Assembly (NCBI GenBank): GCA_017882245.1
Contig: JADGPV010000185.1
Span: forward strand, 1-5,876
Direction of reading: 5' to 3'
Length of the DNA: 5,876 bases
Source of the DNA: Bacteroidales bacterium
GTDB lineage: Bacteria > Bacteroidota > Bacteroidia > Bacteroidales > VadinHA17
The notes under the pieces were generated by a model. It was not told where the DNA came from and searched no databases. It worked only from the letters and a program-made list of their open reading frames with translations. This document shows, one piece after another, positions 1-5,407 of this stretch (position 1 is the stretch's first letter; each line of letters opens with the position of its first letter). Made by a program: the position numbers and the translations under genes.

Positions 1-714
1 GCAGTAAACGAGTGATTTCGTAAACTCGGAGTTGCGGTAAAGGCTTAACCCGATGACCTGATAAAGGTCAGCAGTCAGAGCATGAGTAACCTTGTCGGGA
101 TAGGTTCCGGCAAGACGGAGTCCCGCTTCAGCCAGTGAGATTGCATCATCAGACTCGTTCATCTCAAGGCAGATGCTTGCCAGGTTCAGATAGTTGACTG
201 CCAGTGATGAGGAATCGCTGCCGATTACCAGCCTCCTTGCCTCCAGCCCTTTCATACCCACCTCATAACCCCGCGAAAAATCGCCGGTCTTGAAAAACGT
301 TGCAGCAAGATTACTCAGGCATAAGGCATACCTCGGGTCAGAAACGCCGGCAAGCTCTCTGAGACGGGCTGATTTGGTAAAGCTTTCAATGGCCTTACCT
401 AACATGTTGCATCGCAGGAAATAATGTCCTGTTATATAGTACGAATCCGAAAGCAGAACAGAATCAGTAATTTCCTTTGCAGCAAGTATCTTACTGATCT
501 CTTCAGCAAGGTTGTCTGTTATTCCGGCTGCCTCGCCGGACTCAAGGGCAGCCAGCAGGTCACTGTTGAGACCTTCCAGGCGTAATGCAACGGTATCCTG
601 TCCCTCAGTACCTTCCGGATTATATGAACAGGAAAAGAGACTTGCAGGATACACTGCCAGTCCCAAAACAATAAACAGGAATATCAGGGTGAGTAAATGA
701 CGTATCAGACTCAT
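1..714 (-). CDS. Exported TPR-repeat protein, C-terminus outside window (partial)
   Basis: An open frame runs from an ATG at 714-712 to the window edge without a stop, giving 238 codons of an incomplete protein. The start has a purine-rich stretch (AAAGAAAGAAG) just upstream. Residues 1-28 look like an export signal: a basic start (R5, H6), a hydrophobic run at about 7-21, then Cys29 in the context SLFSC. That is a poor but possible lipobox, so lipoprotein versus signal peptidase I cleavage is unresolved. From about residue 85 onward there are helical repeats of TPR character, including ALCLSNLAATFFKTGDFSRG and a longer-period unit with LEARRLVIGSDSSSLAVNYL, which resembles kinesin-light-chain-like TPR_12 repeats. 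Bacteroidota proteins that start this way often end in a CHAT (caspase-like) protease domain or in a membrane histidine kinase. Which one applies cannot be told because the C-terminus is missing. It is divergent from the small peptide gene at 928 and shares its 213-bp intergenic region. Confidence 0.8.
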   Translation of the reverse strand, partial: MSLIRHLLTLIFLFIVLGLAVYPASLFSCSYNPEGTEGQDTVALRLEGLNSDLLAALESGEAAGITDNLAEEISKILAAKEITDSVLLSDSYYITGHYFLRCNMLGKAIESFTKSARLRELAGVSDPRYALCLSNLAATFFKTGDFSRGYEVGMKGLEARRLVIGSDSSSLAVNYLNLASICLEMNESDDAISLAEAGLRLAGTYPDKVTHALTADLYQVIGLSLYRNSEFTKSLVYC

Positions 715-850
715 CAGTGAGGTTCTTCTTTCTTTCCGGATGTAAAAATATAAAACTATTCCATACCCCCGTTTGTGAAGTTTCTTGTCTTTTTATATGG
801 CTGGAAATGAACCAGATATGATTTCCCGAAAAAAATAATTGATTTTTTTG

Positions 851-875
851 TGTCACAAATGACCACTTTGTGACA
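851..875. promoter_or_regulatory. Perfect 9-bp inverted repeat, candidate operator
   Basis: TGTCACAAA at 851-859 is repeated exactly as its reverse complement TTTGTGACA at 867-875, with a 7-bp spacer. It lies in the intergenic region between the divergent TPR gene (start 714) and the GG-leader peptide gene (start 928), about 65 bp upstream of the latter. A T7 run precedes it (843-849), but no T-tract follows either arm in a direction that would make an intrinsic terminator. A binding site for a dimeric regulator is the simplest reading. The half-site is turned opposite to the CRP consensus (TGTGA...TCACA), so I do not assign it to that family. No convincing Bacteroidota -33/-7 (TTTG / TAnnTTTG) pair was found around it. 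Confidence 0.4.
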
Positions 876-927
876 TGTACGGTATAAAGTGCATTTAACC
901 CTGATTTATTTATAAAAACTTTAAGAC

Positions 928-1065
928 ATGAAAACCCTGAAAATTGAAAATTTTACCGAGTTTGTTCTTTCGAATGAAGAAATGATTAATGTCCGTGGCG
1001 GACTTGGAGGTAATGCAAAGATTGAAGACGGCCCCACCAAGCCCCCTATTATTATTGAGATCTGA
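928..1065 (+). CDS. Short GG-leader peptide, natural-product/bacteriocin-type precursor (45 aa)
   Basis: This 45-codon gene starts at ATG 928 and ends at TGA 1063-1065, with an A-rich stretch (ATAAAAACTTTAAG) before the start. The protein begins MKTLKIENFTEFVLSNEEM and reaches INVRGG at residues 20-25. This is the layout of double-glycine leader peptides common in Bacteroidota (the LSxEEMxxVxGG style, as in the GG-Bacteroidales natural-product precursor families): an amphipathic leader, a conserved Leu-Ser, Glu-Glu-Met, a hydrophobic residue at -4 and Gly-Gly at -2/-1. In the family, cleavage after the second Gly is by a C39-type peptidase domain of an ABC exporter. The presumed mature part, residues 26-45, is 20 residues: Gly-rich at first, then acidic and basic, then Pro- and Ile-rich (PPIIIEI). 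It has no Cys, no Ser and only one Thr, so lanthionine or thiazole chemistry is unlikely. A second Gly-Gly at 27-28 is an alternative cut site. No maturation enzyme or transporter is in the window. The assignment rests on the leader motif; the function of the core is unknown. Confidence 0.72.
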   Translation: MKTLKIENFTEFVLSNEEMINVRGGLGGNAKIEDGPTKPPIIIEI

Positions 1066-1077
1066 TTTTGATATAAC

Positions 1078-1092
1078 GGCCTTTTAAAGGCC
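1078..1092 (+). terminator. Small palindrome after the peptide gene, possible weak terminator or 3'-end hairpin
   Basis: GGCCTTT-T-AAAGGCC begins 12 bases after the peptide stop codon. As RNA it gives a 6-bp GC/AU stem with a 3-nt loop. No U-run follows (the next bases are TGGTAAAA), so it would be a poor intrinsic terminator. It could instead protect the 3' end of the short mRNA or partly reduce transcription into the downstream genes. Confidence 0.3.
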
Positions 1093-1100
1093 TGGTAAAA

Positions 1101-1209
1101 TATACTTTGCACAGGTGGTCTCTGCCCCAGGCAGGCCACGACAGTGCAACAGAAAACATGCCCGCATGAAGGCATCGGCGTTCCGTAAGGTGCGTTGAAG
1201 CAAAGTGTA
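1101..1209 (+). ncRNA. Predicted structured RNA of about 109 nt, family not identified
   Basis: Manual folding gives a closed structure. TATACTTTGC (1101-1110) pairs along its whole length with GCAAAGTGTA (1200-1209), ten pairs with one G-U. Inside lie three hairpins. The first pairs GTGG 1115-1118 with CCAC 1136-1139 and continues as CTGCC 1122-1126 with GGCAG 1130-1134. The second pairs ATGCC 1158-1162 with GGCAT 1171-1175. The third pairs CG..CC (1179-1184) with GG..CG (1189-1194) around a GTAA tetraloop of GNRA type at 1185-1188, with one mismatch. Between the first two hairpins is an unpaired, A-rich stretch (1140-1157). No open reading frame of note covers it. The element sits between the peptide gene and the membrane TPR gene, ending 52 nt before that start, so it may be a leader element (cis-regulatory) or a free small RNA. 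Because inverted ends could also belong to a small non-autonomous mobile element, that alternative remains. The strand is assumed from the flanking genes. Confidence 0.45.
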
Positions 1210-1261
1210 ATTAACAGTATGACAGTTCTTTATATGAAGGTGTGAAATAATATAATGTAAC

Positions 1262-2005
1262 ATGAAGACGATTAATATCAACAACACAATTGAGAATTAC
1301 CTCAGCGGTATAACAGGTAAGGCTGAAGAAGCCTGGCTTAAAGAGGAGATACAAAAGGATCCGGCCCTTGCCAGGGAGGTAAATCTCAGACGCAGAACAG
1401 ATGAGATGCTGGCTGACAGAAATATCATTGACCTGAGAACAAAGCTCGGAGCCATAGAAATGAAAAAACGGTATGGCGGAACAATGCGCAGGACAGCAAT
1501 AAGGGCAGCAAGTTATGCCGCAGCGGTGCTTATGGCATTGCTCATTTCCTCAGCATTGTACTTTGCTTTCAGACCCGGGTCGAATGAAACGCTGTTTAAC
1601 AAGTACTATGCCCGGTATGAATCGCCTGGCGCCGTCAGATCGGTTGTCAGTTCAGGTAACACGATGATGGATAATGCCATAGCCTCTTACTCAGCCAAAG
1701 AATATGATAAGGCCATAGAATATCTTCAACAGGTCATCAGCACCGGCCAGGCTGACATGGAAACTGTATTCATGCACGGCGTTGCGAACATGGAGATAAG
1801 CAATTATCCAACTGCAAGCGGTTCATTCACAAAGGTTATAGAGAATAATGATAACCTTTATCTCGAAGATGCCGCATGGTACCTGGGCCTCTGTTATATG
1901 AAGACGGGTGATACCGAAAAGGCTGTGAAGCAGTTCAGCGCAATAGCAGCGTCAAAGAGCAGATACAGCAAAGAGGCAGCAAAACTTGCGCGAAGACTTA
2001 AATAA
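1262..2005 (+). CDS. Single-pass membrane protein with anti-sigma-like head and periplasmic TPR repeats
   Basis: The 247-residue protein starts at the first ATG after an in-frame TAA (1253-1255), so the start is well fixed. Only a distant GAAGG (1236-1240) resembles a ribosome-binding site. Residues 1-78 are charged and cytoplasmic, with IENYLSG near 10-16 and a KDPALAREV-type segment at 32-40. This pattern resembles the short helical head of Bacteroidota anti-sigma/FecR-like membrane proteins. A transmembrane segment follows at about 83-103. The periplasmic side begins with LFNKYYARYESPG (111-123), a linker style I recall from Bacteroidota TPR membrane proteins. It continues with about three TPRs at roughly 137-160, 166-196 and 202-231, the last reading AAWYLGLCYMKTGDTEKAVK. 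It is followed after 24 nt by the histidine-kinase-like gene, so the two are probably co-transcribed. A role in transmitting or scaffolding an envelope signal is inferred. No sigma factor gene is present to support a true anti-sigma role. Confidence 0.85.
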   Translation: MKTININNTIENYLSGITGKAEEAWLKEEIQKDPALAREVNLRRRTDEMLADRNIIDLRTKLGAIEMKKRYGGTMRRTAIRAASYAAAVLMALLISSALYFAFRPGSNETLFNKYYARYESPGAVRSVVSSGNTMMDNAIASYSAKEYDKAIEYLQQVISTGQADMETVFMHGVANMEISNYPTASGSFTKVIENNDNLYLEDAAWYLGLCYMKTGDTEKAVKQFSAIAASKSRYSKEAAKLARRLK

Positions 2006-2029
2006 GACTAAAACATTAACGTTGTTCTG

Positions 2030-2770
2030 ATGATAAACAAACCTCAGATAATAGAAGGAGTATCGCATGAGGTGCGGACGCAGATGAACTCTATCGTCGC
2101 CTTTTCTTACCTGCTGAAAAATGCAAGGTTCAGTGACAATGAAAAACGGGAGTTCTCTGAACAGATCATATCATCATGTGAACAGCTGATAGGCCTTTTT
2201 GAAAATTTCTTTGACACTGCTGTCCTTGAGTCAAGCTCATCAAAAGAAAACCTCAGGGAAACGGATGCCGGCATGCTGTTTGAGTCACTTGCCTCAGAAT
2301 TCAGGGTTTTACTGAGGAAAAAGGACAGAGACAATGTTATTCTCATCCAGGAGGATAACCTGCCGGACAGGCTTATCCTTAGAATAGATAAGGCAAGGAC
2401 AAGCAGATTACTCAGTAATCTCTTCAGGAATGCACTCAGCAATACTTTTTCAGGGTTCATAAAGCTTGGGTGCACTTACACCGACGAGATGATCACCTAC
2501 TACATAAAAGATTCTGGCCAGGGGTTTTCCAGTAGCAGTCACCTGCTGCTTTCCGACAATCCTGAGATCCAATATTCCGACAGTCAGGATACCTATTCCG
2601 CTATGAATTTAATCCTGGCCAGAAATCTTATATCGGCATTAAATGGTAAAATCAGGGTTGAAACCAACGATGCCGGAGGTACTTCAGTTTTTGTCTCATT
2701 ACCGGCTAAAGAAAGTTCAGGGTTAAAAATACTAACCGGTTCTTCTTCGGAAAACAGGATCGCTATCTGA
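2030..2770 (+). CDS. Sensor-less histidine-kinase-like protein with degenerate ATP lid
   Basis: This 246-residue soluble protein has no signal peptide or transmembrane segment. An in-frame TAA at 2009-2011 rules out an N-terminal sensor extension. It begins directly with the dimerisation/phosphoacceptor helix: SHEVRTQMNSI at 12-22 is the H box, with His13 as the phosphoacceptor and the usual Pro of RTPMN replaced by Gln18. The HATPase part follows: an N box at about 127-138 (LLSNLFRNALSN, Asn130 and Asn134), a G1 box KDSGQGF at 160-166 (Asp161, Gly163, Gly165), and a C-terminal strand GGTSVFVSLP at 216-225. Where the G2 box GxGLGL should stand, the protein reads YSAMNLILARNLI (189-201), so the lid glycines are missing. 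Family knowledge says these glycines help close the lid over ATP. The protein may therefore be a weak kinase, a phosphatase or a binding partner. It lies 24 nt after the membrane TPR gene, which may supply its input. No response regulator is in the window. Confidence 0.85.
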   Translation: MINKPQIIEGVSHEVRTQMNSIVAFSYLLKNARFSDNEKREFSEQIISSCEQLIGLFENFFDTAVLESSSSKENLRETDAGMLFESLASEFRVLLRKKDRDNVILIQEDNLPDRLILRIDKARTSRLLSNLFRNALSNTFSGFIKLGCTYTDEMITYYIKDSGQGFSSSSHLLLSDNPEIQYSDSQDTYSAMNLILARNLISALNGKIRVETNDAGGTSVFVSLPAKESSGLKILTGSSSENRIAI

Positions 2771-2810
2771 GTTTTTCTGAAGTTTTATTATTGTCTGATA
2801 AAAGTCAGTT

Positions 2811-2838
2811 AAGGGGGAGTCGCCAGCACTCCCCTTTT
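2811..2838 (+). terminator. Rho-independent terminator after the kinase-like gene
   Basis: AGGGGGAGT (2812-2820) pairs with ACTCCCCTT (2828-2836) around the 7-nt loop CGCCAGC, with one G-U. The tail TTTTATTTATTT follows from 2835. It ends plus-strand transcription 40 nt after the stop at 2770. The stem also lies directly behind the stop codon of the convergent OmpA-part gene (2839-2837), so it may slow minus-strand transcription too. Its minus-strand tail (CTTAACTGACTTTT) is poorer in T. Confidence 0.85.
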
Positions 2839-3607
2839 ATTTATTTGCGCCCTCGGAAAGTACTGTGATCTCGGTGCGCCTGTTAAGCTTTTTACCCGCA
2901 GCTGTCTCGTTGTCAGCCACCGGAGAGCCCTCTCCATAACCGTGAGAAAAGAGGCGGTCAGGTTTAATACCTTTCTTAATGAGATACTCCCTGACTGAGT
3001 TGGCTCTCCTCTCCGAAAGCAGCTGGTTGTGCTCGTCAGTACCGTCAGAATCTGTGTGACCTCCTATCTCAACAATGACCGTATTATTTATTGTCAGGAA
3101 CTCCAGAAGCTTTTCAAGCTCAGGCATTGATTCTTCAAGCAGGTCCCATGAGTCTGTATCGTAAAAGACGTTATACATCCTCATGAATTCTCCCTTTCTT
3201 ACCCTGTTAAGCCCTATTGTCTTCCTGTATGGTTCTGCAGATGTATATCCTTCCACGAAATCAAAGTTCTCGGAATATATCATATACCCGTCAGCTGTAA
3301 CATTCAGCCCGTAGCTGAATCCTGGCGGAAGGCAGACAAAAAAGCCACCCTGATTATCAGTGGCCGAGGCGATCACCCTGGATCTGTTTGTAAGGTCTGT
3401 CAGTTCAAACTTTGCAACCAGGGGCTTGCCGTCTGCCTTGTCAATGACCTTGCCTTTAAGATAAGAAACAGGTTCAGGCCGGATTGCTTCCGGGAGGTCT
3501 ATATAAAAAATGTCCTTCCCTTTTGATTTCTCCCTGACAGAAGAGAAAAAAGCCCTTTTGCCTGAAGATTCAATTATCAGTCCGGTCTCATCTGCAGGAG
3601 TATTCAC
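2837..3607 (-). CDS. OmpA-family C-terminal part, separated from its N-terminal half by a stop codon
   Basis: This frame can start at GTG 3607-3605, immediately after a TAA, giving 256 residues and ending in TAA at 2839-2837. It has no signal peptide or ribosome-binding site of its own, which argues against it being an independent exported protein. Residues 1-38 complete a PD40 repeat (TGLIIESSGKRAFFSS ... KDIFYIDLP). Residues 50-118 form a beta-sandwich of the carboxypeptidase-regulatory type (LKGKVIDKADGKPL, then DNQGGF and TADGY). Residues 141-250 are an OmpA-like peptidoglycan-binding domain: VFYDTDS at 147-153, GHTDSDGTDEHNQLLSERRA at 183-202 and NRRTEI at 242-247, with the usual Asp and Arg ligands for diaminopimelate present. 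In the intact family this domain anchors the outer membrane to the cell wall. Translation could occur by termination-reinitiation at the adjacent stop and GTG, or by readthrough; otherwise the part is not made. Confidence 0.8.
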   Translation of the reverse strand: MNTPADETGLIIESSGKRAFFSSVREKSKGKDIFYIDLPEAIRPEPVSYLKGKVIDKADGKPLVAKFELTDLTNRSRVIASATDNQGGFFVCLPPGFSYGLNVTADGYMIYSENFDFVEGYTSAEPYRKTIGLNRVRKGEFMRMYNVFYDTDSWDLLEESMPELEKLLEFLTINNTVIVEIGGHTDSDGTDEHNQLLSERRANSVREYLIKKGIKPDRLFSHGYGEGSPVADNETAAGKKLNRRTEITVLSEGANK

Positions 3608-4777
3608 TTACGGGCCAAGGTTAGCCGGGTCTGCCCATGAAGAATCGCGGTTAAGCGGTGTCGTATATATATCATGGCCCCCGAATGATTCTCTGCCGTT
3701 AGAGGAGAAGTAGAGCGTCCTGCTGTTAAAGTAAATGAAGGGAGAGAACTCATCGCCGCTGGTATTGATTTTTTTGCCCGGATTGACCGGCTTGCCCCAT
3801 TTGCCGTTTTCGCCGATGATTGAGTACCAAATATCCATTCCGCCAAATCCGCCGGGTCTGTTGCTCACAAAGAAGAGCATCCTGCCATTCGGGCTTATTG
3901 ATGGCTGCGATTCCCAGTAGGCCGAGTTTACGGGCTGCCCGACATTCACTCCGGGTGACCATCTTGTTCCGTCGAATACTGAATAGTATATGTCACAGCG
4001 GCCCTGCCCGTCATTCCGGTCACATGCCGTAAAATACATTGACCGCCCGTCAGATGAAATTGACTGTGCCCCTTCATTGCCTGCAGTGTTAAGCGGAGCA
4101 CCGGCATTGCGCGCCAATCCCCAGTAACCGTCGCCCATCCACCTGCTGATATAAAAATCCTCCTGCCTGTCACGGCCATAAGCATTCGCCCGCCTGACCT
4201 CACGGGTGAAACAGAGTTCCATACCGTCTCCGGTTACTGAAGGCCAGTATTCATCAAGTTCAGTGTTGACAGAATCTCCCACGCTCAAAGGCTCTGTCTG
4301 AAAAAGGTTCCCGGGAAATGACAGGGCGAAGATGCAGTTTGAGATAAGCTGCTGCGCATCAGTCCTCAGCTTAGCGGTTGTTTTGGGCTGTCTGAGGTAA
4401 GCCTCAAGATAGGATTTTGCCTCCAGGTATCTGCCAGTGCGCATCTCTGCCCTGCCAAGGTTATAGAGTGCCGGAGGAAAATACAGTGAGTCAAGACTGA
4501 CAGCTTTACTGTAATGTGTGACTGCTTTTTCCCAGTCGCCCTGATCGCTGTAAAGCTGTCCAAGAAGAATATGAGCTTCATAGAATCGCGGATCTTCATC
4601 AACAGCTATCTTCAGGTTACTCTCAGCCTGGTCAAAATAAAGCATGTCATAATCCCTCCTGCCAAGATCATAGAATTTCAATGCCCTGCCGGAATGGGTA
4701 TGGAGACTCTGTCCTATCACTGAACACTGGCTCAGGAACAACATCGACAAGGCTAATATGAAGGTTCTGAATCTCAT
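3608..4777 (-). CDS. TPR and PD40 repeat N-terminal part of an OmpA-family protein, ends early
   Basis: The frame starts at ATG 4777-4775, directly after the queE stop codon (TGA-ATG), and gives 389 residues. Residues 1-22 are a signal peptide (MRFRTF, then a hydrophobic core, ending VIG before Gln23, a common Bacteroidota cleavage context). Cys18 in LSQC is a poor lipobox. Residues of about 30-150 hold TPRs, for example AHILLGQLYSDQGDWEKAVT and ALYNLGRAEMRTGRYLEAKS. From about 165 to the end there are PD40/WD40-like beta-propeller blades with the repeated signature S-x-DGR-x-MYF ... G-x-x-DIYYS ... W, such as SISPNGRMLFFVSNRPGGFG and NSRTLYFSSNGRESFGGHDI. Such proteins are periplasmic or outer-membrane associated, and some Bacteroidota relatives act in the type IX secretion or envelope machinery (PorE-like architecture). 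That specific role is not demonstrated here. The protein stops in mid-repeat at NLGP, so without the following frame it lacks its peptidoglycan anchor. Confidence 0.85.
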   Translation of the reverse strand: MRFRTFILALSMLFLSQCSVIGQSLHTHSGRALKFYDLGRRDYDMLYFDQAESNLKIAVDEDPRFYEAHILLGQLYSDQGDWEKAVTHYSKAVSLDSLYFPPALYNLGRAEMRTGRYLEAKSYLEAYLRQPKTTAKLRTDAQQLISNCIFALSFPGNLFQTEPLSVGDSVNTELDEYWPSVTGDGMELCFTREVRRANAYGRDRQEDFYISRWMGDGYWGLARNAGAPLNTAGNEGAQSISSDGRSMYFTACDRNDGQGRCDIYYSVFDGTRWSPGVNVGQPVNSAYWESQPSISPNGRMLFFVSNRPGGFGGMDIWYSIIGENGKWGKPVNPGKKINTSGDEFSPFIYFNSRTLYFSSNGRESFGGHDIYTTPLNRDSSWADPANLGP

Positions 4778-5407
4778 TCAGGGTATATGCATGAATTTGT
4801 GTGCCTGCAATGAAACTGTCCAGTATGTGTGTTTCTTGACATATTCGGTTATTTCCGCAATCATTGCCGTATACCGGCTCCATTCAGGCTGCAACAGCAG
4901 TCTGCATTTACCGGTGACCATTTTCCGGTATTCCTCCGCAGCCTCAAAATCAGTGCCATCCTCAACAATAACCTTCAGCTCATCAGCCATGAGCCATATT
5001 TCAGGCATTGGCAGAAACCCTTTCTTGGGCGATAATGTAATCCAGTCCCAGGTACCGGAAAGAGGATAAGCTCCTGAGGTTTCCAGGTAAGTACTGATAC
5101 CCTTTTGTTTAAGGAGGTCACACAGCGGGCTCATATTCCACATCAGCGGTTCGCCTCCGGTAACGACCACTGAATCAGCTCCGGCGGCGGTGATATTCCC
5201 TGCAATCACACCAATATCCACCATCGGGTGCATGTCTGCATTCCACGAGTATTTTGTGTCACACCAGCTGCATCCGATGTCACATCCGCCCACCCTGATG
5301 AAGTACGCTGCCTTCCCGGTATTACATCCCTCCCCCTGGATGGAGTAAAACTCTTCCACAAGGGGAAGCCACAAGCCGTCATTGTTTTCCTGAAGGCTGA
5401 CCATCAT
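4778..5407 (-). CDS. queE: 7-carboxy-7-deazaguanine synthase QueE (radical SAM)
   Basis: QueE converts 6-carboxy-5,6,7,8-tetrahydropterin to 7-carboxy-7-deazaguanine, a cytoplasmic step on the way to queuosine in tRNA. The 209-residue protein shows the expected marks: EEFYSIQGEG at 18-27 (substrate-binding loop near the N-terminus), the radical-SAM cluster motif GGCDIGCSWCDTKYSW at 40-55 with Cys42, Cys46 and Cys49 in CxxxCxxC spacing, and the SAM-binding VTGGEPL at 82-88. LETSGAYPL (residues 108-116) and the C-terminal SLQAHKFMHIP, like the usual LQxHKxxxI ending of the family, complete it. The length is typical. Two adjacent ATGs at 5407-5402 directly follow the phosphatase stop (TAG-ATG-ATG); either could be used. 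The downstream envelope gene starts right at its TGA, so this is a tightly packed transcription unit. No other queuosine gene (queC, queD, queF) is in the window. Confidence 0.95.
   Translation of the reverse strand: MMVSLQENNDGLWLPLVEEFYSIQGEGCNTGKAAYFIRVGGCDIGCSWCDTKYSWNADMHPMVDIGVIAGNITAAGADSVVVTGGEPLMWNMSPLCDLLKQKGISTYLETSGAYPLSGTWDWITLSPKKGFLPMPEIWLMADELKVIVEDGTDFEAAEEYRKMVTGKCRLLLQPEWSRYTAMIAEITEYVKKHTYWTVSLQAHKFMHIP

Larger units (their letters stand above)
2837..4777 (-). pseudogene. TPR-PD40-OmpA outer-membrane protein gene, interrupted by one in-frame TAA
   Basis: Two open frames, 4777-3608 and 3607-2837, are contiguous and in the same frame, separated only by the TAA at 3610-3608. 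Read together they give 646 codons with a standard domain order: signal peptide, TPRs, PD40 repeats, carboxypeptidase-regulatory-like domain, OmpA C-terminal domain. The stop falls inside a repeat linker. Upstream copies read VGQPVNSAYWE and PGKKINTSGDE, and here the protein reads LGP-stop-VNTPADE, so the stop occupies exactly one residue position. This points to a nonsense mutation, a sequencing or assembly error, or stop-codon readthrough of one ancestral gene. TAA is used as a normal stop elsewhere in the window (for example at 2003-2005), so a general code change is not supported. Confidence 0.75.

Noticed and set aside
620..856. 78-residue minus-strand open frame over the start of the exported TPR gene
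   Set aside because: It overlaps the signal-peptide region of the better-supported TPR frame out of phase and has no recognisable domain or composition of a real protein.
851..875. CRP/FNR-type binding site
   Set aside because: The half-sites are oriented opposite to the TGTGA...TCACA consensus and the spacing does not match; kept only as a generic operator candidate.
921..1175. 84-residue minus-strand open frame antisense to the GG peptide
   Set aside because: It reads through the structured RNA and the antisense of a motif-supported gene; no domain and no start signal.
1166..1198. Ten-codon ATG frame inside the structured RNA
   Set aside because: Too short to support from sequence and it overlaps the predicted hairpins; no ribosome-binding site.
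1101..1209. SRP RNA, tmRNA, 6S RNA or cobalamin riboswitch
   Set aside because: None of the signature segments I know for these (for example the GGAAGGAAGCAGC loop of SRP RNA) is present.
2107..2475. 122-residue open frame antisense to the kinase-like gene
   Set aside because: Ser/Leu-rich shadow of a coding strand; the sense frame has clear kinase motifs.
4758..5069. 103-residue plus-strand open frame over queE
   Set aside because: Antisense shadow of a confidently identified radical SAM enzyme.
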